NCBI GenBank assembly: GCA_025359785.1
Contig: JANYET010000045.1
Span: forward strand, 50,682 to 114,681
Length of the DNA stretch: 64,000 bases
Origin: Alphaproteobacteria bacterium
GTDB lineage: Bacteria; Pseudomonadota; Alphaproteobacteria; Caulobacterales; Caulobacteraceae
Reading direction: 5' to 3'
Shown here one piece after another: positions 1 through 8,723 of the stretch. Position 1 is the first letter of the stretch. Every line of letters begins with the position of its first letter. The position numbers and the translations under genes were made by a program. Under the pieces are notes generated by a model. It was not told where the DNA came from. It did not search any database and saw only the letters and a list, made by a program, of their open reading frames with translations.

Positions 1-13
1 GCGGGGTGAGCCT

Positions 14-628
14 TCACGCTGCGGCCTGCCGCGTGAACTCCTCTTCGACCTCGCGCAGACGGTCCTTACCGAAGAACATCTCGTCGCCGACGAAGAAGGC
101 CGGACTGCCAAAGACGCCACGCCCGATCGCCTCTTCTGTCGACGCGACCAGCGCTGCCTTCACCTCCGGGTCGGCGACATGTTCAACGAAGGCCTGGGTC
201 GGCAGGCCGGCGTCGGTCAGCACGCGATGATAGACATCGAGGTCGCCCATGTTCACCGCCTGCTCCCACATGCCGGCATAGACGGCCGCCACATAGGGTT
301 CGAAAAGGTCCAGGCGCTTGGCGAGCATGGACCCGCGCATCATGTGCAGGGTGTTGATCGGGAACGCGGGATTGAACCGGAACGCCGTGAGTTGATGGCG
401 TGCGATAAACCGATCCGATTCCTTGCGTTCGTAGGCGGCCTTGGTGGGCACGCCCGCGAGGGTCACGCCGGGAGACTGATTGCCGGTCGCCTTGAATATC
501 CCCCCGAGCAAGGCCGGTTTCAGCTCGACCTTGGTCCCCAGCCGCTGTTCGAGGGCTGGCATAACCTTGTAGGCGAGGTAGGCGTTGGGACTGCCAAAGT
601 CGAAGTAGAACTCGATGCGTGGGGCCAT
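14..628 (-). CDS. 2-hydroxychromene-2-carboxylate isomerase / kappa-class GST-like (DsbA-fold) protein
   Basis: 204 aa. The N-terminus reads FYFDFGSPNAYLAYK, the signature of the HCCA isomerase / kappa glutathione transferase branch of the DsbA fold, with the predicted catalytic Ser at residue 13 in place of the CxxC. The C-terminus keeps the GSPAFFVGDEMFFGKDRL block (cis-Pro loop and last strand). Known members isomerise hydroxychromene carboxylates in aromatic-ring breakdown with glutathione; the true substrate here is unknown. An ATG lies four codons upstream, but GGAG sits 8 bases before the ATG at 628, so that start is preferred. No aromatic-degradation genes adjoin it; the divergent neighbour is a flavin monooxygenase. 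Confidence 0.85.
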   Translation of the reverse strand: MAPRIEFYFDFGSPNAYLAYKVMPALEQRLGTKVELKPALLGGIFKATGNQSPGVTLAGVPTKAAYERKESDRFIARHQLTAFRFNPAFPINTLHMMRGSMLAKRLDLFEPYVAAVYAGMWEQAVNMGDLDVYHRVLTDAGLPTQAFVEHVADPEVKAALVASTEEAIGRGVFGSPAFFVGDEMFFGKDRLREVEEEFTRQAAA

Positions 629-915
629 GTCGTTCTCCATTGCTGTCAGCGGACCAGATCCGTGTCGGGCGAGACGGCATGCCGTGGCCTCGCGGCCAGT
701 CCGGCGGCGCCGGGCTGGTTTTCTTCCCCGGGGTCTCCGACCGCGCCCTTCACCGCCGACCGTAAGACGGAATTCCGATCTGACAAGGTGCTAAAAGAAA
801 ATGCACTTGTTTGCGCCAGTCGGCTGGGAACCGCTTGAACGTTGCGAATTATTAGGTTCTAAAATCACACCCAAAGAGACGCGGTCAGCGCGGCGATCAT
901 TCGGGAGACGCGACA

Positions 916-1914
916 TTGAAGACCCGCATTACCGAACTCTTCGGGATCGAGCACCCAATCATTCAGGGCGGCATGCACTGTGTGGGATTGGCGGAACTCG
1001 CCGCCGCGGTCTCGAACGCCGGCGGGCTGGGCCTGATCACCGGCCTCACTCAGGGCACGCCGGAAAAGCTCGCGGCCGAGATCGCCAGGTGCCGCGCCAT
1101 GACGGACAAACCGTTTGGCGTGAATCTCACATTCCTGCCTGCCGTCGTACCACCGGACTATGCGGGCCTGATCGAGGTCATCCTCGACGGCGGAGTCGGG
1201 ATCGTTGAAACCGCCGGCAACAACCCGGCCAAGTGGCTGCCGAGCCTGCAGGCGGCAGGCGTCAAGGTGATCCACAAATGCACCTCGGTGCGTCACGCGC
1301 TCAAGGCGGAGTCCATCGGGGTGGATGCGCTCAGCATCGACGGCTTTGAGTGTGGCGGCCACCCGGGCGAGGATGACGTCCCCAACATGATCCTGCTGCC
1401 ACGCGCGGCCGATACGCTGTCAATTCCCTTCGTGGCCTCGGGTGGCATGGCCGACGCGCGCTCGCTGGTGGCGTCGCTGGTCATGGGCGCGGACGGGATG
1501 AACATGGGAACGCGGTTCGTCGCCACCGTCGAGGCGCCGGTTCACGACAACGTCAAACAGGCCATCGTCGCAGCCAGCGAACTGGATACCCGCCTGGTGA
1601 TGCGCCCGCTACGCAACACCGAACGGGTTCTCGTCAACGCCGGCGTCGAGCGGCTGCTCGAAAAGGAGCGCGAGCTCGGCGCTGCGATGCGCTTCGAGGA
1701 CATCGCCGCGGAGGTCAGCGGGGTCTACCCCAGGGTGATGTACCAGGGCGAGATGGACGCCGGCGCCTGGAGCTGCGGCATGGTCGCCGGACTGATCTAT
1801 GACGTGCCGACCGTGAAGGCGCTGATCGACCGCATCATGTCCGAGGCCCACGCCATCATCCGCCAGCGGCTCGAGGCCATGCTGGACGAACGTCCGAGCG
1901 CGGCGCTGACCTGA
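916..1914 (+). CDS. NAD(P)H-dependent flavin oxidoreductase / nitronate monooxygenase
   Basis: 332 aa TIM-barrel FMN enzyme of the 2-nitropropane dioxygenase family. It opens with the HPIIQGGMH strand. It carries ECGGHPG around residue 150, whose His is the usual catalytic base, and the phosphate-binding GADGMNMGTRF near residue 195. Family members oxidise alkyl nitronates or act as NADH:quinone or enoyl reductases, so the substrate cannot be read from sequence. The start is a TTG at 916, preceded by GGGAG. It is followed 43 bases later by an SDR gene on the same strand, probably co-transcribed. Confidence 0.88.
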   Translation: MKTRITELFGIEHPIIQGGMHCVGLAELAAAVSNAGGLGLITGLTQGTPEKLAAEIARCRAMTDKPFGVNLTFLPAVVPPDYAGLIEVILDGGVGIVETAGNNPAKWLPSLQAAGVKVIHKCTSVRHALKAESIGVDALSIDGFECGGHPGEDDVPNMILLPRAADTLSIPFVASGGMADARSLVASLVMGADGMNMGTRFVATVEAPVHDNVKQAIVAASELDTRLVMRPLRNTERVLVNAGVERLLEKERELGAAMRFEDIAAEVSGVYPRVMYQGEMDAGAWSCGMVAGLIYDVPTVKALIDRIMSEAHAIIRQRLEAMLDERPSAALT

Positions 1915-1957
1915 CCTGCCCGCGCGGCCTGACCTCAACCCGATCGGAAAAAGCGCC

Positions 1958-2725
1958 ATGCCCCTTCCCGCCAGCTCCCCGCCAGTCCCACGCAACGCCA
2001 CCGCGACTGTCGTCGGGGCCGGCGACTTCATTGGCGCCGCCATCGCGCGCAAGTTCGCGGCGGAGGGTTACACAGTCTACATGGGCCGACGGCAGGGCGA
2101 ATTGCTGGAGCCGCTCAAGGCGGAAATCGAGGCCGCGGGCGGACGGGCCGTCGCCCGCTCGCTGGATGCGCGGGACGAGGATCAGGTGACCGCCTTCTTT
2201 CGCGACGCCGAGGCCGAGGCGCCGCTGGAGCTGAGCGTCTTCAATATCGGCGCAAATGTGAACTTCCCGCTGCTGGACACCACCTCGCGGGTGTTCCGGA
2301 AGGTCTGGGAGATGGCCTGTTTCGCGGGCTTCCTGTCCGGGCGCGAAGCGGCGCGGCACATGCTGCCGCGTGGTCAGGGCTCGGTGTTCTTCACAGGCGC
2401 CACGGCCGGCCTCAGGGGCGGCGTGGGCTATGCGGCCTTCGCGGCGGCCAAGTTCGGCCTGCGCGCCATGGCGCAGTCGGCGGCGCGGGAACTGGGGCCC
2501 CAGGGCCTGCACGTGGCGCACCTGGTGATCGACGCGGGCGTGGATACCGCCTGGGTGCGCGAACGGATGCGCGAGCGGGCCGGCGACGAGGCCGTGGCGA
2601 GTCTCAAGCCCGACCAGCTGATGCGGCCCGAGGCGGTGGCGGAGGCCTATTGGGCGCTCCACCAGCAGCCCCGCGACGCCTGGACCTTCGAACAGGAAAT
2701 CCGACCCTATGCCGAGAAATGGTGA
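1958..2725 (+). CDS. SDR-family oxidoreductase with altered catalytic residues
   Basis: 255 aa Rossmann-fold short-chain dehydrogenase. The nucleotide-binding loop is VVGAGDFIGAAIA (near residues 18-30) rather than the classical TGxxxGIG, and NIGAN near 97-100 stands in for NNAG. Where YxxxK is expected the aligned residues are F161-A-A-A-K165, and the usual catalytic Ser position holds Ala148, with Thr146 and Thr149 nearby. I recall a subfamily of SDRs with this AFAxAKFGLR arrangement, so the change is probably ancestral rather than a defect. It probably forms an operon with the preceding flavin monooxygenase. Confidence 0.85.
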   Translation: MPLPASSPPVPRNATATVVGAGDFIGAAIARKFAAEGYTVYMGRRQGELLEPLKAEIEAAGGRAVARSLDARDEDQVTAFFRDAEAEAPLELSVFNIGANVNFPLLDTTSRVFRKVWEMACFAGFLSGREAARHMLPRGQGSVFFTGATAGLRGGVGYAAFAAAKFGLRAMAQSAARELGPQGLHVAHLVIDAGVDTAWVRERMRERAGDEAVASLKPDQLMRPEAVAEAYWALHQQPRDAWTFEQEIRPYAEKW

Positions 2726-2770
2726 GCCGGCGGCGATGAGATCAGGCGGCCGAGCGCGGTGGAGCCTCGC

Positions 2771-2846
2771 TGGTGGGCCCGGCAGGACTCGAACCTGCAA
2801 CCAGACCGTTATGAGCGGCCGGCTCTAACCATTGAGCTACAGGCCC
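2771..2846 (-). tRNA. tRNA with anticodon CAU (Ile2 or elongator Met)
   Basis: A full cloverleaf reads on the minus strand: 7-bp acceptor stem (GGGCCTG with CGGGCCC), D-arm GCTC/GAGC with an 8-base loop, anticodon loop CTCATAA, T-arm GCAGG-TTCGAGT-CCTGC, A73 and an encoded CCA. The anticodon is CAU. The short D-loop AATGGTTA resembles the lysidine-modified tRNA-Ile2 (ileX type) more than elongator Met, but the amino-acid identity is not settled here. Confidence 0.95.
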
Positions 2847-2958
2847 CAGCAGCGATGCTGAGCGCGGCGGTTAGCACGCGCGCAACGGGCCTTAAAGCTT
2901 GCGTTCATGTACGGCTTGCGAGGGTGAGGCCGCTGGGCATGGATCGATGGAGATTTCG

Positions 2959-3690
2959 ATGAAGACCTTCTTGCGCGCCGGTGCGCTCGGTTTGGCGCTC
3001 GCGGGCGCGACAATCGGTGCGGCGCGGGCCGACGCGGCGCCGTCCGCGGCCGAAAGCCTGTTCCGCGCCACCACCCTCAATCTTGCGGCCTACGGGGAAA
3101 CCCAGGTCGCTCCCGACATGGCCAGCATCAGCCTAGGCGTGACCACCCAGGCCCGGACCGCCGGCCAGGCGCTCAGCGACAACGCCGCGCGCATGGCCCA
3201 GGTGATGGCGGCGCTGAAGGCGGCCGGGATCGCGGCCAAGGACATCCACACCTCGGGCCTCAACCTCAACGCCCAATATGCCTATGACCAGGGCCAAGCG
3301 CCGCGCCTCACCGGCTATCAGGCAGCCAACCAGGTGAGCATCACCGTGCGCGACCTCTCACGGCTCGGCGCGGCTGTGGACGCCACCGTCGGGGCGGGCG
3401 CGAACCAGGTGAATGGGATCAGCTTCGGCCTCGCCGATCCGACCGCAGCCGAGAACGCGGCGCGGGAAAGCGCGGTCCGCGCGCTGCAGGCCAAGGCCGA
3501 CCTCTATGCGCGCGCCACCGGCTACCGGGTCTCGCGGCTGGTGTCGCTGAGCGAGGGCGGCGGCGAGGCTCCGCGGGCGCCGGTTCCGATGATGGCCATG
3601 GCGCGGATGCAGAAGGCCGAGACCGCCGTCTCGCCCGGCGAACTGACCGTCCGGGTAGACGTCAACGGGCTCTACGAGCTCGCCCGCTAA
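2959..3690 (+). CDS. SIMPL-domain (DUF541/YggE-like) periplasmic protein
   Basis: 243 aa. A Sec signal peptide (KTFLRAGALGLALAGATIGAARA) is followed by a SIMPL domain, with the typical opening LNLAAYGETQVAPDMASISLGV, the middle LTGYQAANQVSITVRDLSRLGAAVD and an ending LTVRVDVNGLYEL. YggE-type proteins are periplasmic or outer-membrane associated and linked to oxidative-stress tolerance; the biochemical activity is unknown. GGAG 6-7 bases before ATG 2959 supports this start over earlier in-frame codons. It is convergent with the lipoprotein gene downstream; the two overlap by 4 bases. Confidence 0.85.
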   Translation: MKTFLRAGALGLALAGATIGAARADAAPSAAESLFRATTLNLAAYGETQVAPDMASISLGVTTQARTAGQALSDNAARMAQVMAALKAAGIAAKDIHTSGLNLNAQYAYDQGQAPRLTGYQAANQVSITVRDLSRLGAAVDATVGAGANQVNGISFGLADPTAAENAARESAVRALQAKADLYARATGYRVSRLVSLSEGGGEAPRAPVPMMAMARMQKAETAVSPGELTVRVDVNGLYELAR

Positions 3691-4154
3691 AGGCCGACAT
3701 CCTTGAAAGCGCGGCTGAGCCGGTCGGCCATCATGCGGCCCGGGAAGGCGCGGGAACCCTCCATCATCGCGGCATACACCAGCCCCTTGCCGGGGATCGG
3801 GCCAGACGCCCAGCCGACGCCGCGGGAGGCATCGGCGGTGGAGCTGCAACTGAGGGTCCTGGCCTGACCGTCCTTGCGGCTCTCCTGAAGCAGCTGGTCG
3901 ATGGTCTGTGTACCGGCGCTGGCGCCGGCGCAGGCCGGCAGCGGCCGGGCGCAGGCGGTGTGGGTGTTGTAGCGGTAGACCAGCTTGCCGCTCACCTGTT
4001 CGGCGATCAGCAGGCAGGAGTCCGGATCGCCAATGGCCCGCGAGACCGCCGCGTCCAGCGCGTCCTTGTCGACGCCCTTGGGCGCGCCGGGCGAACAGGC
4101 AGCCAGGGTCAGGGCGGCGAGGCTGAGGAGCACAAGGCGGCGGGTTTGGGCCAT
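3687..4154 (-). CDS. Small predicted lipoprotein, function unknown
   Basis: 155 aa. The N-terminal signal ends in a lipobox (LTLAAC, acylated Cys near residue 20), so the protein is probably anchored in the membrane facing the periplasm. The mature part has several Cys (CLLIAEQ, HTACARPLPACAG, TLSCSS) that could form disulfides, and a C-terminal helix PGRMMADRLSRAFKDVGL. I do not recognise a family. It stands alone, transcribed toward yggE-like 2959-3690. Confidence 0.75.
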   Translation of the reverse strand: MAQTRRLVLLSLAALTLAACSPGAPKGVDKDALDAAVSRAIGDPDSCLLIAEQVSGKLVYRYNTHTACARPLPACAGASAGTQTIDQLLQESRKDGQARTLSCSSTADASRGVGWASGPIPGKGLVYAAMMEGSRAFPGRMMADRLSRAFKDVGL

Positions 4155-4207
4155 GCATGCCCAATACGCAGGAAGCCGCGCCGGTTCAACGGACGAGCTT
4201 GGTCGCG

Positions 4208-5086
4208 CTAATCGGCGTGAGCGTGCAGAAAGTCGGTCATCTCCTGCAGCACCGGCGCGCGGTTGCGGAAGGGCCGGGAAAGCGCCAGCACCATGCGTAC
4301 ATGGTCGATCCCCGGATAGTGCCGCTCCTCCACCTCCACGCCCGCGGCGCGGAACCTGGCGGCGAGTTTCACGGTATTCTTCGGAAAGACCATGGTGTCG
4401 TCGTCGCCTGTGGCGAGGAAGGCCGGCGGCGATTGCGCGGTGACAAAGCGGGTCGGCTGGGTGCTGGGCGGATCGGCCGCGTCGCCGAAAATCCTCTGGG
4501 CGATCGGATCGGTGAACGGCAGGAAATCATAGGGTCCAGACAGGCCGGCCAGCGCCTTGATGTGCGAGCGCTCGACCCCGGCAGCCTTCAGATAGCGCGG
4601 GTCTAGCGCGATCATCGCGGCGTTGTAGGCGCCCGCGGAATGGCCCACGAGCACGATGCGGGCCGGGTCGCCGCCATATTCGGCCGCATGATCCTGCGCC
4701 CAGCGGACGGCCAGCGCGCCGTCAGCCAGGAACCCGGGATAGCGGACCCGCGGATAGAGGCCATAGTCGGCGACAATGGTCACGAAGCCGCGCGAGGCGA
4801 GCGCCTGGCCTACCCAGTTGTAGTCCTGCCGCCGCCCTGTATCCCAGGAGCCGCCGTAGAAGAACACCGCCACCGGCGCGGGCGTCTGGCCCTTGTCACG
4901 GTGCGGACCGTAGACGTCGAGCCGCTGCCAGGGCTCGGGGCCGAAGGCGACGTCGCGGGCGCTGCGGGCGGCGGGATCCTTCGGCGTGAAGGTCGCGAAC
5001 ATGCTGAGCGGGGCGCAAGCCGCCGTCAGGGCCGCGGCGATCGCCGCCAGGCTGATCCGCCTTGTCAGTCGTCCGGTCTGGCTCAT
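4208..5086 (-). CDS. Alpha/beta-hydrolase, lipoprotein carboxylesterase (BD-FAE type)
   Basis: 292 aa. The signal ends in a lipobox (ALTAACAP). The hydrolase core has the oxyanion-hole strand VAVFFYGGSWDTG, nucleophile elbow GHSAG, and C-terminal ATGDDDTMVFPKNT and GIDHVRM supplying Asp and His. The order and spacing fit esterases of the kynurenine-formamidase / BD-FAE group. The substrate is unknown. The reading frame stays open further upstream, but the ATG at 5086 has GGGA before it and begins the signal peptide, so it is the likely start. Confidence 0.85.
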   Translation of the reverse strand: MSQTGRLTRRISLAAIAAALTAACAPLSMFATFTPKDPAARSARDVAFGPEPWQRLDVYGPHRDKGQTPAPVAVFFYGGSWDTGRRQDYNWVGQALASRGFVTIVADYGLYPRVRYPGFLADGALAVRWAQDHAAEYGGDPARIVLVGHSAGAYNAAMIALDPRYLKAAGVERSHIKALAGLSGPYDFLPFTDPIAQRIFGDAADPPSTQPTRFVTAQSPPAFLATGDDDTMVFPKNTVKLAARFRAAGVEVEERHYPGIDHVRMVLALSRPFRNRAPVLQEMTDFLHAHAD

Positions 5087-5247
5087 CGGTCCCCAGCTAA
5101 GCGGGCGCGGCCCGCGCCGCAACTCGGGTTGTACGGTTCGCAGCCGATCAGGGACGCGCTTGACGCCGCCGCCTCTCCCCTGCGCTATGGCTGACTGAAC
5201 GCCGATCACAGGCGGCGGCCCGAAGCGGCAAATGAGGGAGTACGGGG

Positions 5248-6498
5248 ATGGACGGCGATCAGGTGAGCGGTGGATTTGTCGAGGCGGCATTGGCGCAGAT
5301 CCCGGCCGCCCTCCAGGCGGTGACCGACGCAGGCGACCTTTCCGGCTTCGTGACCCTGGTCTGGCGCAAGGGCGAGGTGGTCCAGGTCAACACCATCGGC
5401 CACCGCGACGTCGAAGCCGGCCTGCCGATGACCCGCGACACGCTGTTCCGCATCGCCTCGATGACCAAGCCGGTGACCTCCATCGCGGCGCTCATGCTGT
5501 GGGAGGAGGGCAAGCTCAAACTGGACGATCCGATCAGCAAGTGGCTGCCGGAATTCGCCCGCATGGCGGTCCTGAAGGACGCCACGGGCCCAGTGGACGA
5601 GACCTATCCGGCGCCGCGCCAGATCACGGTGGAAGACCTGATGACCCACCGCGCGGGCCTGGCCTATGCGTTCACCTCGGTCGGTCCGATCGGCCAGGCG
5701 CACGAGGAGGCTCTCGGCCCGCCCCTGGGCGGCCACCTGACGCCGGACGCCTGGCTGGCGAAACTGGGCTCTCTGCCGCTGTCCTATCCGCCCGGCGAGC
5801 GCTTCCACTACAGCCACGCTACCGAGGTGCTGGGCTTTCTGGTGGCGAGGATCGAGGGCAAGCCGCTCGGGCAGGTGCTGAAGGACCGCATCTTTGCCCC
5901 GCTCGGCATGCAGGACACCGACTTCTGGTGCCCGCCGGAAAAGCGCGACCGGATGGCCAAGCTCTACCGGATCGACCCGGCGACCGACCGGCTGCAGGAC
6001 GTTTCCTTTCCGCATGTGGACGGCCAGCCGGTGTTCGAGCCGGGTGGCGGCGGCCTGATCTCGACGGCCGACGACTACCTGAAATTCGCCCGCATGATGC
6101 TGGGCCAGGGCGAGGTCGATGGCGTGCGGCTGGTCAAGGCCTCGACCATCGAGATGATGTGCGAGAACCGGCTGACTGACGCCCAGCGGGCCATTCCCTT
6201 CATGGGCATCCCCTTCTGGCTGGGCCAGGGCTTCGGCCTGGGCGTCTCGGTGATCACCGACCCTGAGAAACAGGCCTGGATGGGCGCGGGGTCCAAGGGC
6301 GGGTTCGGCTGGCCGGGCGCCTTCGGCACCTGGTGGCAGGCCGATCCGGCGCAGGACATGGTGATGATCTACCTGATCCAGAACTCCATGCCGCTGGGGC
6401 CGGAAGCCGCCGCGCAGCTCGCTACCGGCCAGCGGATGGGCGGCCGCGCGGCTCTGCCGGTCTTCCAGAAGACGGTCTACGCCGCGCTCGGCAAATAG
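5248..6498 (+). CDS. Serine hydrolase, beta-lactamase / family VIII esterase type
   Basis: 416 aa with the class C beta-lactamase fold. The nucleophile motif S71-M-T-K74 lies in FRIASMTKPVTS, the tyrosine motif in FHYSHATEV near residue 188, and a Gly-rich KGGFGWPGAFGTWW segment near 350 replaces the KTG loop. No signal peptide is visible, so it is probably cytoplasmic and an esterase rather than a true lactamase. GAGGGA precedes ATG 5248. It is divergent from the lipoprotein esterase at 4208-5086, so the pair share a 161-base promoter region. Confidence 0.88.
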   Translation: MDGDQVSGGFVEAALAQIPAALQAVTDAGDLSGFVTLVWRKGEVVQVNTIGHRDVEAGLPMTRDTLFRIASMTKPVTSIAALMLWEEGKLKLDDPISKWLPEFARMAVLKDATGPVDETYPAPRQITVEDLMTHRAGLAYAFTSVGPIGQAHEEALGPPLGGHLTPDAWLAKLGSLPLSYPPGERFHYSHATEVLGFLVARIEGKPLGQVLKDRIFAPLGMQDTDFWCPPEKRDRMAKLYRIDPATDRLQDVSFPHVDGQPVFEPGGGGLISTADDYLKFARMMLGQGEVDGVRLVKASTIEMMCENRLTDAQRAIPFMGIPFWLGQGFGLGVSVITDPEKQAWMGAGSKGGFGWPGAFGTWWQADPAQDMVMIYLIQNSMPLGPEAAAQLATGQRMGGRAALPVFQKTVYAALGK

Positions 6499-6504
6499 CC
6501 GGGC

Positions 6505-6855
6505 TCAGCCGGCGTGGGGCGCCACGCACATGGGCTGGCTGTGCCATTGGGCGCCGGCCAGGCTGCCATGGCTCACGGCCTTCAGGCGCGCCTGCTCATA
6601 GGCCGCGCTTTCGCCCGGCGGCTTGACGCCCGCAAGGCACAACGGCGCCGTCACCTGCAGGGTCGCCCCCGGACAGATGCAGACATCAGCCTGCTGATTG
6701 AGGCGGCTTGCGTCACGCATGGTGCAGGTCGCCGCCGCGCGATGCCCGCCGCTGTCGAGGCAGATCGTCGTGGTAGTGTGATCGAGGGCGTCGGCCGAAG
6801 CCAGGCCCGCGCTGAGCGTCACGGCCGCCGCCAACAGCAGAGTTGAAAGGTTCAT
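6505..6855 (-). CDS. Small secreted cysteine-containing protein, unknown function
   Basis: 116 aa. A signal peptide (MNLSTLLLAAAVTLSAGLASA) precedes a mature domain with five Cys (TTICLDSGGH, ATCTMRD, DVCICPG, APLCLAG) and one more near the end (QPMCVAP), consistent with periplasmic disulfides. No family is recognised. GGAG about 8-12 bases before ATG 6855 decides the start; the frame is open further upstream but without a signal sequence. It is convergent with the esterase at 5248-6498, only 6 bases from its stop. Confidence 0.7.
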   Translation of the reverse strand: MNLSTLLLAAAVTLSAGLASADALDHTTTTICLDSGGHRAAATCTMRDASRLNQQADVCICPGATLQVTAPLCLAGVKPPGESAAYEQARLKAVSHGSLAGAQWHSQPMCVAPHAG

Positions 6856-7014
6856 CCGGAGGTCTCCATCCTGGCGCCCGCCGACGGCACTTCGCCGCCA
6901 ATCCTGCCGCTGCGTCAACTCCCGGCGGCCGTGGAACCCTGCCCCCAAGGCTTAGGGCCGCGTTCACCATGTAAGCTGGCGATCGCTTAACCGCAGCGGG
7001 CTTAGCGTCGTCGC

Positions 7015-7230
7015 ATGGACCCGATCTCCACCGCCCGTTACGGCATGATGGCCGCGACCCAGCAGCTTAACGCCTCGGCCAACCGCATCGCGGCCGGCGG
7101 CGACGCTGTCGACTACGCCACCGAGGCGGTCGGCATGATCGAGGCCAGGCAGGCCTTCAAGGCCAACGTCGGCGTCATCAAGGTCGCCGACGAGATGTTC
7201 CAGTCCCTGCTGGATCTGCAGAAGGGCTGA
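7015..7230 (+). CDS. Miniature flagellar rod/hook-type protein (both termini, no middle)
   Basis: 71 aa. Residues 1-27 (ARYGMMAATQQLNASANRIA) look like the N-terminal helix of the flagellar basal-body rod family. Residues 33-71 (VDYATEAVGMIEARQAFKAN..ADEMFQSLLDLQKG) look like the C-terminal helix of FlgC, FlgE, FlgF and FlgG. In those proteins the two helices form the axial coiled core and are separated by 100-300 residues or more; here only about five residues lie between. No other flagellar structural gene adjoins. ATG start at 7015. It may be an accessory or regulatory axial subunit, or a stable deletion remnant. Confidence 0.75.
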   Translation: MDPISTARYGMMAATQQLNASANRIAAGGDAVDYATEAVGMIEARQAFKANVGVIKVADEMFQSLLDLQKG

Positions 7231-7245
7231 TACCCGTTCGCCGCC

Positions 7246-8085
7246 CTACTGGAAGGCGATCCACCGCCCGGCCGCGGCGCCCAGCACCCAGACCAGCATG
7301 GTCGAATAGGCCACCAGTTTGGTCAGCGGTCCGCCTTCCTCGCCGCGGCCACGGAACAGGGTGATTAGCGCCGTACCGACGATCCACAGGCTGTAGAGCG
7401 CGGTGTAGACCTTATTGACGGGGTTCAGGTGGTCGTAGTCGTCGGGCTTGATGATGAAGTGGGTATGGACGAACTGGGCCGCGATCAGCGCGACCATGCC
7501 CGCCAGGTAGACCCAGCGCAGGCGGCCCCGGGTTACCGCGATCAGGATCAGCGCCGCGGCGGTGATCACGTGATAGATGCCGACGTCGATCAGATCTGTC
7601 GTCGCAAAGATCCAGAGGCCCGCCAGGAAGATCGCGCCCCCGATCGCGAACCAGATCTTCGGCATCAGCGCCACCGCGCCGTTGGCCGCGGCGACCGGAC
7701 GGCTGACCCCATAGGTCAGGATAATGCCGGCAAGCAGCGCGATCATCTTCACGGTGAAGGCGCTGCTGTCATAGAGCTTAACCGCGTTCGCCGACCCGAT
7801 CAGCACGCCGGTGATGACGATGCCGATGACGCCGATATTCTGCAGCGTCCGCAGGTTCCTGTAGATCTCCGACGGTCGCTCCTGGGTCACCCCGGCGCCC
7901 AGCAAGCGCAGGTTCATCAGGATGGTCGTGCCGCCGATCAGGATCAGCGAGACGATGTGACCGACCTCCCAGGACGCGTAGCCAAACGTCGGGCCGTTGA
8001 CCCAGGTGGCCGGAGGGATGGTGGCGAGGCTTTCGACCCACGGCTTCGCATGGGGAAAGAAGTGTTCGAGGTTCAAGGTGCTCAT
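7246..8085 (-). CDS. Integral membrane protein (DUF6644-like), second of a pair
   Basis: 279 aa with about seven hydrophobic helices (for example GHIVSLILIGGTTILMNLRLL, IGVIGIVITGVLIG, VYLAGMVALIAAQFVHTH) and little soluble sequence. It shares the LRLLGxxxxx...IxxxxxxLxxIxxxxIxxTGxxL pattern with the upstream neighbour, so the two are probably paralogues. Its ATG overlaps the upstream stop as ATGA, a sign of translational coupling. I recall the DUF6644 label for such proteins near DUF6152 genes, but this is unverified. Role unknown; a heterodimeric membrane complex is a fair guess. Confidence 0.8.
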   Translation of the reverse strand: MSTLNLEHFFPHAKPWVESLATIPPATWVNGPTFGYASWEVGHIVSLILIGGTTILMNLRLLGAGVTQERPSEIYRNLRTLQNIGVIGIVITGVLIGSANAVKLYDSSAFTVKMIALLAGIILTYGVSRPVAAANGAVALMPKIWFAIGGAIFLAGLWIFATTDLIDVGIYHVITAAALILIAVTRGRLRWVYLAGMVALIAAQFVHTHFIIKPDDYDHLNPVNKVYTALYSLWIVGTALITLFRGRGEEGGPLTKLVAYSTMLVWVLGAAAGRWIAFQ

Positions 8086-8723
8086 GGCTGCGCTCCCACC
8101 ATCTTCGAATCGAAGCGCTGGCCCGCCATGTTTTCTTCGCCCTTCTCGGAGGTCTTGCACTCCTGGACCCAGTTGATGAAGTCGGGCTGCGGCTTGCCGC
8201 ACTCGTACCAATTGTAAGGGATGAAGCGCCCGCTGGTGATCACCAGGAACCACAGAAGCAGCGAACCCGCGGCCGACATACGCGCGGCGCGCGGCGGTTT
8301 CTCGTCGGCATCCCACGTACTCTGGGTCGCCTGCACCCGGCCGTGGAAGATCAGGATGTTGATCATCGCCAGCGCCAGGAAGACCATTTTCGCCCGAAAC
8401 CAGATGTCATGGTAGTAGAACAGCGGCTTTGCGAAGAGCAGGCCCATCCCCGTTACCACCACGAACGCGAAGCTGAGGATCGTCAGCGGCAAGATCGCGT
8501 CGCTGATCACCGAAACCCGCGTCTTGCGGAAGGTGACCCCCAGCAGCCTGAGGTCCACCACCAGGATCGTCCCTGCGAACAGCATCAGAGCAATCAGGTG
8601 CGTGCCTTCCAGCAGGCTCCAGAAATTGAGCGAGCCCAGCAGCAATTCGCTGAAAGACTGGCCGTCCGGCGTCGGACCCTTGCCGAAGCCATGCTCCAGC
8701 CAGTTCAAAAAGGCGCCGATCAT
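8082..8723 (-). CDS. Integral membrane protein (DUF6644-like), first of a pair
   Basis: 213 aa. Hydrophobic helices include LLEGTHLIALMLFAGTILVVDLRLLG, AILPLTILSFAFVVVTGMGLLF and AKMVFLALAMINILIFHG, with a C-terminal soluble tail holding two Cys (YECGKPQP, VQECKTSEKG). The start at 8723 is chosen because GGAG stands 8-9 bases before it; an ATG 15 codons upstream gives a charged extension. It is coupled to the next gene through a 4-base ATGA overlap. The group continues the block of DUF6152-like and secreted-protein genes on the same strand. Confidence 0.8.
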   Translation of the reverse strand: MIGAFLNWLEHGFGKGPTPDGQSFSELLLGSLNFWSLLEGTHLIALMLFAGTILVVDLRLLGVTFRKTRVSVISDAILPLTILSFAFVVVTGMGLLFAKPLFYYHDIWFRAKMVFLALAMINILIFHGRVQATQSTWDADEKPPRAARMSAAGSLLLWFLVITSGRFIPYNWYECGKPQPDFINWVQECKTSEKGEENMAGQRFDSKMVGAQP

